NCBI GenBank assembly: GCA_963724705.1
Contig: CAVRVS010000002.1
Span: 434,001 to 498,000 of the forward strand
Length of the DNA: 64,000 nucleotides
Source of the DNA: DASQPR01 sp963724705
GTDB taxonomy: Bacteria; Actinomycetota; Actinomycetes; Mycobacteriales; Micromonosporaceae
Direction: 5' to 3'
This document shows positions 10,072 to 19,115 of the stretch, piece after piece. Position numbers and translations under genes: made by a program. The notes below the pieces were generated by a model, which saw nothing but the letters and a program-made list of their open reading frames with translations, was not told the DNA's origin and made no database searches. Each line of letters opens with the position of its first letter. Positions within the stretch are counted from its first letter, which is position 1.

Positions 10072-10103
10072 GAGTTCTTGCAACTCGCCATAGACTAATT
10101 GCA
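10072..10103 (+). promoter_or_regulatory. Candidate operator upstream of alpha-glucosidase
   Basis: An inverted repeat GAGTT-CTTGC-AACTC (10072-10086) and two TTGCA boxes exactly 20 bases apart (10079 and 10099) lie 70-100 bases before the glucosidase start. The same TGCA/TTGCA core is phased by 10 bases before lacI. This suggests that one LacI protein binds both sites. Confidence 0.4.
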
Positions 10104-10170
10104 CTGAGCGGAATACGCTCGCTGACGCGAGACCTCGACGCGGCATGACCGAACGGCTGGAGGGCGAACG

Positions 10171-11828
10171 GTGGTCGTCAGCAACCGGCATCCCGACGAG
10201 AATGCCGGCGCCTGGTGGCGAAGCGCGGCCATCTATCAGGTTTACGTGCGCAGCTTCGCCGATGGTGACGGGGACGGGATCGGCGACATCGCCGGCATCC
10301 GCACCCACCTGGCCCACGTCCGCGCCCTCGGCGCCGACGCGATCTGGCTGAATCCCTGGTACGTGTCGCCGCAGGCGGACGCCGGCTACGACGTGGCCGA
10401 TTACCGTGACATCGATCCGGTGTTCGGCACGCTGGCGGACGCCGAGGCACTGATCACCGACGCGCACGAGCTGGGCATCCGGGTGATCGTCGATATCGTC
10501 CCGAATCACTGCTCCGATCAGCACCCCTGGTTCCGGGCCGCGCTCGCCGCTGAGCCGGGTTCGCCCGAGCGGCAGCGATTCGTGTTCCGTCCCGGCCGCG
10601 GCGTCGACGGCAGCGAGCCGCCGAACAACTGGCTGTCGAACTTCGCCGGTTCGTCCTGGACCAGAGTCACCGAGGCCGACGGCTCGCCCGGCGAGTGGTA
10701 TCTGCACCAGTTCGCGCCGGAGCAGCCGGACTTCAACTGGGCCAACCCGGAGGTGCACGCCGAATTCGAGGCGGTGTTGCGGTTCTGGCTCGACCGCGGC
10801 GTCGACGGCTTCCGGATCGACGTCGCGCACGGCCTCGTCAAGGCCGACGGGCTGCCGGATGCCGAGACCGGACGACCGGCGTGGCTGGATGCCCTTCGAG
10901 GACCAGGACGGCGTACACGACATCTGGCGGGAGTGGCGCCGGATCGTCGACTCGTATCCTGGCGAGCGCGTGCTCGTCGGCGAGGTGTGGGTGCCCGAGC
11001 CCGAGCGCTTCTCCCGGTATCTCCGCCCCGACGAGCTGCACTCTGCGTTCAATTTCGACTTCCTTCGTTCGCCCTGGGGTGCGACGCCGATGCGGGCCGT
11101 CATCAACAAGACGCTCGCCACGCACGCGCTGGTCGGCGCGCCGGCGACCTGGGTGCTGTCCAACCACGATGTGCCCCGACACGTCACGCGCTACGGCCGC
11201 GTTGACACGTCGTTCGAATTCGGCCACAGCCAGCTTGGAGTGCCGAGCGATCGGGAGGTGGGCACTCGCCGGGCCCGAGCCGCGGCACTGCTGACCCTGG
11301 CGCTGCCCGGCGGTGTGTACGTCTACCAGGGTGACGAGCTCGGCCTATGGGAGGTCGAGGACATCCCGGACGAGCTTCGCCAGGATCCGATGTGGGAGCG
11401 GTCCGGTCACCTCGACGGCGTACGCGACGGGTGCCGCGTGCCGATGCCGTGGTCCGGTGACGAACCGTCGTTCGGATTCAGCCCGGACGGTGCCGCCGCG
11501 CGGCCGTGGCTGCCCCAGCCGGCCGAATGGAAGGGCTGTACGGTCGCCGCCGAGGTCGGACGCGAGGCGTCGATGCTGTCGCTCTATCGCGACGCGCTAC
11601 GCCATCGGCGAGCGACACGCGGGACTCGGCGACGGACCGTTAGCCTGGCTGCCTTCCCATCCGGACGTACTCGCGTTCACCCGCGGCGGCGAATTCGCCT
11701 GCGTGGTCAACATGTCCGACGGTCCGGTCGCGCTGCCGCCGCACGAGGAGGTCATGTTGTCCAGCGGCCGGCTCGACGCCGGCCTGTTGCCGGCCGATAC
11801 CGCCGTCTGGCTGCGTACCGCGGGGTGA
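10171..11828 (+). CDS. aglA: Alpha-glucosidase, GH13 family, two frameshifts
   Basis: Hydrolyses terminal alpha-1,4 (or 1,6) glucosidic bonds. It begins with the AAIYQVYVRSFAD motif, then DIVPNHCSD (GH13 region I), GFRIDVAHG (region II with the nucleophile Asp), VGEVWV (region III with the acid/base Glu) and LSNHDVPRH (region IV). The frame breaks twice. After ETGRPAW it shifts (about 10870-10895) into the frame that reads MPFEDQDGVHDIW. After LYRDALR it shifts (about 11595-11610) into the frame that reads GLGDGPLAWLP and the C-terminal beta domain. All catalytic regions are preserved when the frames are joined, so the gene is probably intact in the cell. The start is the GTG at 10171, preceded by GGAGGG. 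Confidence 0.88.
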
Positions 11829-11957
11829 CGCTGCGCGGCCAGACGGGGATTAGCGGACTCGGGGGATCAGTGAGCGGCTGGTCCCCCGAGTTCACGTCGG
11901 CGCGGTCGAACTCTCCCACGGACTCATCGTCAACCGGCCAATCGGTTCAGCGGACGG

Positions 11958-13175
11958 CTACCGGTAGCGGACCACGAGGTCACCGTGGCCGTCGACCTCT
12001 GCGGTCGGCGCCCAGGCCTCGTATACCCCGCGTTCGACGCAGGTCGCGCCCAGGCGCGTGAGCGACTCCGGATTCGGCCGCATCATGCGTACGCGCAACC
12101 AGTCGCCTCGGTCCCGGACCACCGAGCAGGTCTCGCCGCGCCACGACACGAGCGGCGTCCGCCGCGAGGGCGACGTCATCGGATGCCGGAGCGCTCGCAC
12201 CTTCGCCAGCAACCAGAACTCGTCGGGCGGTTCGGCTATTGCTTCGTATTCGGCGTCACGGAACACGCCGATCAACCGTGTCAGCGGCTCTTCGACCGGG
12301 AAGTATTCCTGGTCGGCCGCAATCCCTTCCACACCATCCAACAATTGGCGCCACTGCGGCCCGGCCAGTCGAGCCCAGGCCCGCTGCTCCGCAAGATATC
12401 GATAGAGCAGGACCTCGGTGCCGTCGGCGGTGAATGCAACGAGTTCCGCCCGCGCCGGCAGCGGCAGATCGACCAGGTCCGCAGTGATCCACTCGGGGAT
12501 GATGTGTACCCGCGACGGTGCGAAACCGGTGCCGAGGATCGGAGCGCCGAGGCGGTCGTGTGGCGGGATCCGCAGGAGACCGTCGTACGCAGACCGGGAC
12601 GGCACCTCGTAGTCGGCCGGATCGACAGCTCGCCAACGCAGAGCGAACGCCACATCGCCGGCGACGTCCTCACTGCCGTCGGTACGGAGAACGGCCAAGT
12701 CTGCCGGTGTACGGAGATGGGCGATGTCGTATTCGCGGTGGCAGAACCCGTACGGGAGTCGACCATGCAGGTAGCCCGCGAGCTGGCGACCGGACAGCAC
12801 CTTGACCATCCGCGTACCGCGCTGGATCGTCGCCGTTTCGCGTACGCCGGACAGCAGCGGCGAGGCGGCCGCGGGTGCCGACTGGCTCAGTCGATAGACG
12901 GTGGCCCAGGACACTGTCCGCCGGAGCGGGACCGACAGCGGCGTGTCCGTCGGCTCGGTGAAATCGCCGGCGACCACATCGACATCGGACGTGTGCACGA
13001 ATCTCCGAAAGGGTAGGAGCGTGCCGGCGCGGGGGTTTCGGAGGAAGCCGTCGTCTCGGGACGTCGAGAAGATCTCGAACGCGGCCCCACGAGCGACCGG
13101 CTCGGCCGGATAGGTGACACCGTTCAAGACGACCGCCAGCGGCTCGTGGGCCACCGTCGCGGCGGTCGTCGTCAT
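11958..13175 (-). CDS. Conserved hypothetical protein
   Basis: 405 residues from the ATG at 13175. The open frame extends to 13292, but the extra part is low-complexity. No signal peptide, membrane helix or enzyme motif is recognised. The sequence is rich in Trp, Arg and Tyr and looks like a soluble globular protein with a C-terminal stretch of short beta segments (L-V-S-W-R-G-E-T onward). Convergent with the alpha-glucosidase. I cannot assign a function. Confidence 0.7.
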   Translation of the reverse strand: MTTTAATVAHEPLAVVLNGVTYPAEPVARGAAFEIFSTSRDDGFLRNPRAGTLLPFRRFVHTSDVDVVAGDFTEPTDTPLSVPLRRTVSWATVYRLSQSAPAAASPLLSGVRETATIQRGTRMVKVLSGRQLAGYLHGRLPYGFCHREYDIAHLRTPADLAVLRTDGSEDVAGDVAFALRWRAVDPADYEVPSRSAYDGLLRIPPHDRLGAPILGTGFAPSRVHIIPEWITADLVDLPLPARAELVAFTADGTEVLLYRYLAEQRAWARLAGPQWRQLLDGVEGIAADQEYFPVEEPLTRLIGVFRDAEYEAIAEPPDEFWLLAKVRALRHPMTSPSRRTPLVSWRGETCSVVRDRGDWLRVRMMRPNPESLTRLGATCVERGVYEAWAPTAEVDGHGDLVVRYR

Positions 13176-13413
13176 GATCGGCAGAGTAAGGCAGCGACGT
13201 GCCGTCGAAGTGAACGGCGGATGAACCCCAGCTGCTCGGGGCGTCGGCGAGGCTCGACGATCTAATCGGGTTGCCTCACCAGATCCGGTCACGTAGAAAG
13301 ATCGGCGACACGTTCACGACGCCGGCGGTGCTCCTGCCGGCCGGCTGACGCAGGCGATCGCCTGCCGAGAGGGCTGAGGCCTCCCCAACCTGGCGCGCCA
13401 CAGGCTGCGCCTA

Positions 13414-13497
13414 GCGACCGCGGCACTATCGCGCGGCTGCGCCATGCAGCGGCCGCGAAACCGCGCCTCGCGACTGCGGCAAACCGCGCGGCTGCGC
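13414..13497. repeat. Imperfect direct repeat in intergenic region
   Basis: Two copies of a GC-rich unit of 28-29 bases (13414-13442 and 13470-13497). They share GCGAC(C/T)GCGGCA at the left and CGCGCGGCTGCGC at the right. The similarity extends a few bases further left into GCGCC-T(A/C). They lie in the 411-base gap (13176-13586) between divergent genes. I see no ORF or T-tract terminator there. Confidence 0.55.
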
Positions 13498-13586
13498 TCC
13501 GCTGCGGCAGCGCTATGCGGCGGCGGCAATCCCGCCGGGTGCGGCTTCCTCGTCCGTCACGTTCAGCCCTCATCAAGGTGTGATCT

Positions 13587-15219
13587 ATGTCTGAGCAAGA
13601 GAAATCCAGCTCAACCGCGCCCGCCAAGCCACACGATCTGTCCCGACGTGTGGCCGCCTACATCGTGGCCTCGGCCGCCGGCGGGATCCGGGTCGGACCC
13701 TTCACCGTCCATTTCGACGCCCACACGGCCAACGTCTGGCGCAACTACGCCGTACCGGACATCGGAGCGACCCCAACCGGAGGCAGACGTCGCCGCGCTC
13801 CTTGCCCTGTTTGCCGATCGGGACCGTACGCCCCGCTTGGAGTACGTGCCGGCCGCCTCGCCGGACGTCGAACCGGCGCTGGTAGCGGCCGGGTTCACGG
13901 CCGAGTTCCGGTCGCCCGTCTTCGGCTGCGCCCGAGGCGAAGCGAGTGACCTGCAGCCGCCCGAAGGCATCACGTTTGGGCTCGTCACCGGCGACACGGA
14001 TGTGCTCGATGCGGTCCGAGTGCAGCATGCCGCGTATGACGAACCGGCGCCGGCCGGGCCGAACGACGTCGCGCGGTTGGCCGCACTCAACCGTCGCGGA
14101 GGAGCCGTCGTGCTCGCTCGCGACACCGCCACCGGTGAGCCGGTCGGCAGCGGGCTGTGCGAGAACCCGACGGATGCCGTGAGCGAACTGGCCGCTGTCG
14201 GGGTCACCGAGCGGCACCGTCGTCGGGGCATCGGCTCGGCCATGACCGCGTTCCTCGCTCGCGCGATGCACGCTCGCGGCGCCGAACTCATCTGGCTCGA
14301 GCGGGAACCCCACGTGCAGGATCGGATGTACGAACTGGCCGGGTTCACGCGCGGGGCGGAGAAATTGTGGATATCGCGGCCGGCCGGCGTGATCGTGGCC
14401 GGCCCGGTCCGACTCCATCCACTCGCTGTCGTCCAGGCGCAAGACATCCTCGACGGCAACCTCACCGGGCTCATCCCGGGCAGCGGTTGGCCCCACGAGG
14501 ACACGGCGGCCGGCATGTGGATGGTCGTCAACAAGGGCGCGGACGGCTGGTTGATCACGCGCGACGGCGTGGTCGTCGGGGATGCCGGCGCACTTCTCGA
14601 AGACGGCGACGCGACCTTTGCGTTCACCGTCGCGCCGGCGTACCGCGAAATGGATCTTCAAACGACGATTGCCAACGCGCTGACCGACGCCCTGCGCGCA
14701 AGACCAGGCACGCGCAGCGTCTCCGATGGCAGCCCGACCGCGAGCGAACGCCGCCCACCGACGATCACGGCGGGAGAGCGCGAAACCTTGCTCGCCTTCA
14801 TCGGCTACCTGCGGGCGTGCCTGATCGCGAAGCTCGACGGTCTGTCCGAGGCAGACGCCCGGCGTGCGATGGTCGGTTCCGGAACGAGCCTGTTGGGCCT
14901 GGCCAAGCACGTCGCCTCGGCGGAGCATGCCTGGATCGCCTACAGCTTCGCCGGCGGGTCGGCCGACGATATCCCGGACGAGCACGTCACCACAGAAGAC
15001 ACGATCGCGTCGGTGAGCGCGCTCACCCGGACCGTTGGCGAGCGGACGACGGAGATCGTGTCGACGTGCGACGACATCGATCGGCTCGCGGCGGTTGCCT
15101 ATGGCTCGCAGTCGCGGACGCTGCGTTGGATCCTTGTGCATCTCGTCGAGGAGATCGGCCGGCACACCGGCCACGCCGACATCCTGCGCGAGCAGATCGA
15201 CGGCGCGGTTGGTCGGTAG
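13587..15219 (+). CDS. GNAT-GNAT-DinB fusion protein, one frameshift
   Basis: About 544 codons. An N-terminal acetyltransferase-like half (VWRNYAVPD...ADVAALLALF...RLEYVP) leads to a second GNAT core with the V-T-E-R-H-R-R-R-G-I-G-S-A acetyl-CoA loop. A short GNAT-like extension follows. From about residue 395 a four-helix DinB/DUF664 domain begins, with L-A-K-H-V-A-S-A-E-H-A-W and LVEEIGRHTGHADILREQIDG. DinB-type proteins bind a metal through His residues and are often thiol transferases. The frame shifts at the run of four C residues near 13773. Removing one C restores ATQPEADVAAL. Confidence 0.75.
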
Positions 15220-15295
15220 GTCCCGGTCGCGGGTTGGTCCAACCAGCGGAAATTCGGTGGTACGCCGTCCGGTCGTTCCGGGATCCTTGGGTCTC

Positions 15296-16495
15296 GTGAC
15301 TATCAGCATCAGCGACCGGGCGGTGACCCCGGCGACATCAGCAACGGCCAACTCGAACGGGGAATCCCGGTTCTCGGTGCCGTCCGTCACCATCGCACTC
15401 GACGACGGCAACGGTGCCCACGACGTCATCGACGCGCTGGCGCTCGCCCCGTTCACGTCGGGGAGCCAACCGTGGTCGCGCGCTGTCGTGATCACCCGTA
15501 CCCGTCTCGACGCATTGCTCATGCCGGCCGGGGCGACCGTGGCCCGATCATCCGAGGCGAACGGCAGCTTCGCCCGCCTCGTGGTCGGCGACGGCTGGAC
15601 ACTGCGCGCCACGCGATGGAGCAACCGTCGTGCAAGGGTCAGTGTGACGGCGACCTCCGACGCGCTCGCCGAGCGCATCCTGGCCGAGGCGACCGACGAC
15701 GCCGCTGAGGAGCCGACCGACACGCGCGTGCCGATCGGTTTCTGGCACCTGCAGCACGCCGGCGTCCGGACCGAGCGCCTGATTGCGAGGCAGCCGTGGG
15801 CGGCACTCCGTCGCAACTACGCGAGCGCCGTAGCCGACCAGATCGACCGGCTCGTCGCGGTCACGCCGGGAACCGTACGGGGTCGACTCGTGCTGTTGCA
15901 CGGCGCGCCGGGCACGGGCAAGACGACGGCGCTTCGGGCACTGGCGACCGAGTGGCGCGACTGGTGCCAGATCGACTGTGTCCTCGATCCGGAGCGGCTG
16001 TTCAACGAGCCGCGTTATCTGATGAGCGTCGCGATCGGCATGGATGGCGAAGACGGCGACGACGACGGCGGCGAGATCGAGGACGGAGGTGACGATGGCG
16101 CCGCGCCGACGCGGCGATGGCGGATGCTGCTGCTCGAGGACTGCGACGAGCTGATCCGTTCGGGTGCGAAGGCGGCGACCGGCCAGGCATTGTCCCGATT
16201 GCTGAACCTGACCGACGGGTTCCTCGGGCAGGGCCGCAATGTCCTGGTCGCGATTACCACGAATGAGGACCTGGCGCGGCTGCACCCGGCCACGGTTCGG
16301 CCCGGTCGTTGCCTGGCCCAGATCGAGGTCGGTCCGTTGCCGCGCGACGAGGCGCTCGCGTGGCTGGGCGCCGGCGACAACTATGCCGACCGCGTCGGCC
16401 CGGCTGGTGCCACGCTCGCCGAGCTGTACGCGTTGCGTGCCGGCGAAGCGAACGTCCGGACCGGGTCTGCGCCGGCGACCGGAATGTACCTGTAA
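15296..16495 (+). CDS. DUF5925 / AAA family ATPase
   Basis: 399 residues from the GTG at 15296. The N-terminal domain of about 190 residues (D-V-I-D-A-L-A-L-A-P-F-T-S-G) matches my recollection of the DUF5925 domain found in Streptomyces. The AAA module has Walker A HGAPGTGKTTALR, Walker B MLLLEDCDEL, sensor I AITTNEDL and an arginine at R-P-G-R. An acidic Asp/Glu/Gly-rich insertion (about residues 247-270) sits between the Y-L-M strand and Walker B. A role as a protein-remodelling ATPase is likely from the fold, but no partner is evident. Confidence 0.8.
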   Translation: MTISISDRAVTPATSATANSNGESRFSVPSVTIALDDGNGAHDVIDALALAPFTSGSQPWSRAVVITRTRLDALLMPAGATVARSSEANGSFARLVVGDGWTLRATRWSNRRARVSVTATSDALAERILAEATDDAAEEPTDTRVPIGFWHLQHAGVRTERLIARQPWAALRRNYASAVADQIDRLVAVTPGTVRGRLVLLHGAPGTGKTTALRALATEWRDWCQIDCVLDPERLFNEPRYLMSVAIGMDGEDGDDDGGEIEDGGDDGAAPTRRWRMLLLEDCDELIRSGAKAATGQALSRLLNLTDGFLGQGRNVLVAITTNEDLARLHPATVRPGRCLAQIEVGPLPRDEALAWLGAGDNYADRVGPAGATLAELYALRAGEANVRTGSAPATGMYL

Positions 16496-16511
16496 GGACG
16501 AGTGCGAGCGG

Positions 16512-19115
16512 TTACTCGGCACCCAGCAGGATCGCGCAGCGGATCAGCCCGAGGTGGCTGTACGCCTGCGGATGGTTGCCGAGCCCGCGCTCGTTCTCCG
16601 GGTCGTACTGCTCGGGCAGCAAGCCGGTCGGGCCGGCGCAGTCGAGCATCTGCTCGAACAGTTCCTCGGCGTCGGCGCGCCGCCCGGTGCGCAGGTACGC
16701 CTCGATCATCCAGGCGGCGCAGAGGTGGAATCCGCCTTCCCGGCCGGGCAACCCGTCGTCCCACTTGTAGCGGTAGACGGTCGGACCGCTGCGTAGCTCC
16801 GCCTCGATCTTCAGGACAGTGGCGAGGAACCGCGGGTCGTCGTCGGCCAGCAACCCGGACAGGCCGATCCAGAGCGATGCCGCGTCGAGGTCCTCATCGC
16901 CGTACGCCACCGTGTACGCGCCGACTTTCTCGTGCCAGCCGTACGTGAGGACGTTCTCGGCGATGCGTTCGCGCAGCTCGATCCACTCCGGGCGCGCCGG
17001 TTCACCGATGACCGAGAGCGCGGCGAGTGCCCGATGCACGGTCATCCAACACATGACCTTGGAGTACACGTAGTGGCGGGGCGCCATACGCGCCTCCCAC
17101 ACACCGTGATCGGGCTCGTGCCAGCGCCGCTCGACCGCGTCGACCATCGCCTCCAGCACGCGCCGGTCGGCGTCGGTGGCCGTGCCCCGCCGCTCGACCA
17201 CGGCCGCGATCAGGTCGGCGATCGGCCCGAACACGTCCAGCTGGACCTGCCGGTTCGCCGCGTTCCCCACGCGTACGGGTCGGGACCCGGCGTAGCCGGG
17301 CAGCGTGTCGAGCACCGCCTCGGGACCGAGGTCGCTGCCGTCGATCGCGTAGAGCGGATGCAGCCGCTCCGGGTGGCCGCCGGTCCCCTCCACGCATCGG
17401 TCGACCCATCGCAGGTAGGCCTCGGCCTCGCCGAGCGAGCCGAGGTCGACGAGGGCTCGGGCCGACATCGCGGCGTCACGCAGCCAGCAGTAGCGATAGT
17501 CCCAGTTGCGTACGCCACCGAGTTCCTCGGGCATCGACGACGTGGCGGCGGCGAGGATCGAGCCGGTCGGCTCGTGCGACAGGCCGCGCAGGGTCAATGC
17601 GCTGCGGCGGACGAGATCCCGGGCGGTGGCCGGCAGCGTGAGGAACGCCGTCCAGTCACGCCAGGGCGTTTCGGCCGCCGCCTGGCGTTCGGCCGGTCGC
17701 TGCAACGGTGGGTCGAGCCGGTTGGACCCGAATCGCATTTCCAGAACGCATTCGCCACCGATCAGGTCCAGGTCGATGACCGCGGTCGCGGTGTCGTGGC
17801 CAGCCTCGTCGACGACGTTCCATTCCACGCCGGGCGCGTAGAGCGCGATCGGTTGATTCGAACCGAGGACCAGCAGTCCGTCGCCGAGCGGTTGCATGCC
17901 GACGGCGACCTGTCCGAACTCGGGGCGGGGGGCAAACTCCACGGCCACGCGGCCGTGTCCCGTCAGCACCCGGACGAGCGTCGAGGAGTCCGCGTCGGCG
18001 TCCGGGTAGCCACCCATGTCGAGGAAGTCCGTGACCGTGAGCCCGGACCAGCGGGTCTCGACCGTCATCGTGCCCGGCCGGTAGCGCTGGCCCAGCGGGA
18101 TGCCGCCGCGGTCGGCCGGCCGGACCGCGAAACGACCGGCCGGTGGCCCACCGAGCAGGTCGGCGAACACGGCGGACGAATCGGGTTGCGGGTGGCACAG
18201 CCAGGTGATCGTGGAGTCGGGGGCGACGAGTGCGACCGTACGCCGGTTGGACAGCATCGAATGCCGCTCGATGGGCACGGCACGCTCGCCGTAGAGCCAC
18301 GTACGCCGGGCGTTGAGGACGAGACCGAGCACCCGGGCCGCGGACTCCGGGTCGCTGACGCGATAGGAGGCGGCGGTCGGGCCCATGCCGATCTTGATGC
18401 CGACGTCCGGGCCGTGCAACTCGCCGAACGCGTTCTCGTCAGTGACGTCGTCGCCAAGGAACAGCACGGCGCTCGCCGAAAGCTGCATGCGCAACGCATT
18501 GAGCGCGGTGCCCTTGTGGGTCGTCAGCACGGACAGCTCGATGACCGATTTGCCGGACGTCACGTACACGTCGGGCCAGGTCGCCGGGCCGGACCGTACG
18601 GCGTCCAGGATCGACTCGGCCACTTCCGGTGTGGCGGTGCGCAGATGCACCGCTACCGACGCCGGCTTGCGTTCCAGCCGTACCCCTGGGGCTCCGTCTA
18701 CGAGGGTGACCAGCGCGGCCTCGAGCTGCTGGCGGAGAGCGACCTGCTCGGGCGCGAGACGCTCGACGAAGCCGATGTCGAATTCGCTGCCGTGCGACCC
18801 GACGAGATACACCTCAGCCGGCAGGCGGGACAGCGCGGCGAGGTCGCGCAGGGCCCGACCGGACACCACGGCCGCGGTCGTCTGGGGCAGCGCGGCCAGC
18901 GAGCGCAGCGCGGCCACCGCCTCCGGCAGCGGGACCGCCTTCGAGGGATCCTCGACCAACGGCGCGAGCGTGCCGTCGTAGTCGCATGCGACGAGTAGCT
19001 GCGGCACCCGGGCGATGCGGACGATCGCACTGCGCAGATCCGCGCCGAGCGCACCAGCATCCGACGGCGCCGCTGTAGGCGGCGCCGTCGTAGTGGGGGG
19101 CTGCTTTGCGATCAC
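16512..19115 (-). CDS. otsB: Trehalose-6-phosphate phosphatase fused to GH15 glucoamylase/trehalase-like domain
   Basis: 867 residues. The N-terminal HAD domain (residues about 20-270) has CDYDGTLAPL with the catalytic Asp pair and FLGDDVTDENAF, as in OtsB. It removes phosphate from trehalose-6-phosphate. From about residue 280 a GH15 domain follows (I-E-R-H-S-M-L-S-N-R-R-T, then GGVRNWDYRYCWLRDA and GLLPEQYDPE). This family includes mycobacterial trehalase and glucoamylases. The GTG start at 19115 overlaps the otsA stop (GTGA), so the genes are translationally coupled. One polypeptide could make trehalose and also hydrolyse it or a related glucan. Confidence 0.9.
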   Translation of the reverse strand: MIAKQPPTTTAPPTAAPSDAGALGADLRSAIVRIARVPQLLVACDYDGTLAPLVEDPSKAVPLPEAVAALRSLAALPQTTAAVVSGRALRDLAALSRLPAEVYLVGSHGSEFDIGFVERLAPEQVALRQQLEAALVTLVDGAPGVRLERKPASVAVHLRTATPEVAESILDAVRSGPATWPDVYVTSGKSVIELSVLTTHKGTALNALRMQLSASAVLFLGDDVTDENAFGELHGPDVGIKIGMGPTAASYRVSDPESAARVLGLVLNARRTWLYGERAVPIERHSMLSNRRTVALVAPDSTITWLCHPQPDSSAVFADLLGGPPAGRFAVRPADRGGIPLGQRYRPGTMTVETRWSGLTVTDFLDMGGYPDADADSSTLVRVLTGHGRVAVEFAPRPEFGQVAVGMQPLGDGLLVLGSNQPIALYAPGVEWNVVDEAGHDTATAVIDLDLIGGECVLEMRFGSNRLDPPLQRPAERQAAAETPWRDWTAFLTLPATARDLVRRSALTLRGLSHEPTGSILAAATSSMPEELGGVRNWDYRYCWLRDAAMSARALVDLGSLGEAEAYLRWVDRCVEGTGGHPERLHPLYAIDGSDLGPEAVLDTLPGYAGSRPVRVGNAANRQVQLDVFGPIADLIAAVVERRGTATDADRRVLEAMVDAVERRWHEPDHGVWEARMAPRHYVYSKVMCWMTVHRALAALSVIGEPARPEWIELRERIAENVLTYGWHEKVGAYTVAYGDEDLDAASLWIGLSGLLADDDPRFLATVLKIEAELRSGPTVYRYKWDDGLPGREGGFHLCAAWMIEAYLRTGRRADAEELFEQMLDCAGPTGLLPEQYDPENERGLGNHPQAYSHLGLIRCAILLGAE

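Noticed and set aside
16932..18998. 688-codon open frame antisense to the otsB fusion
   Set aside because: The otsB-GH15 reading has all catalytic motifs. The antisense product is His/Arg/Gly-rich and featureless.
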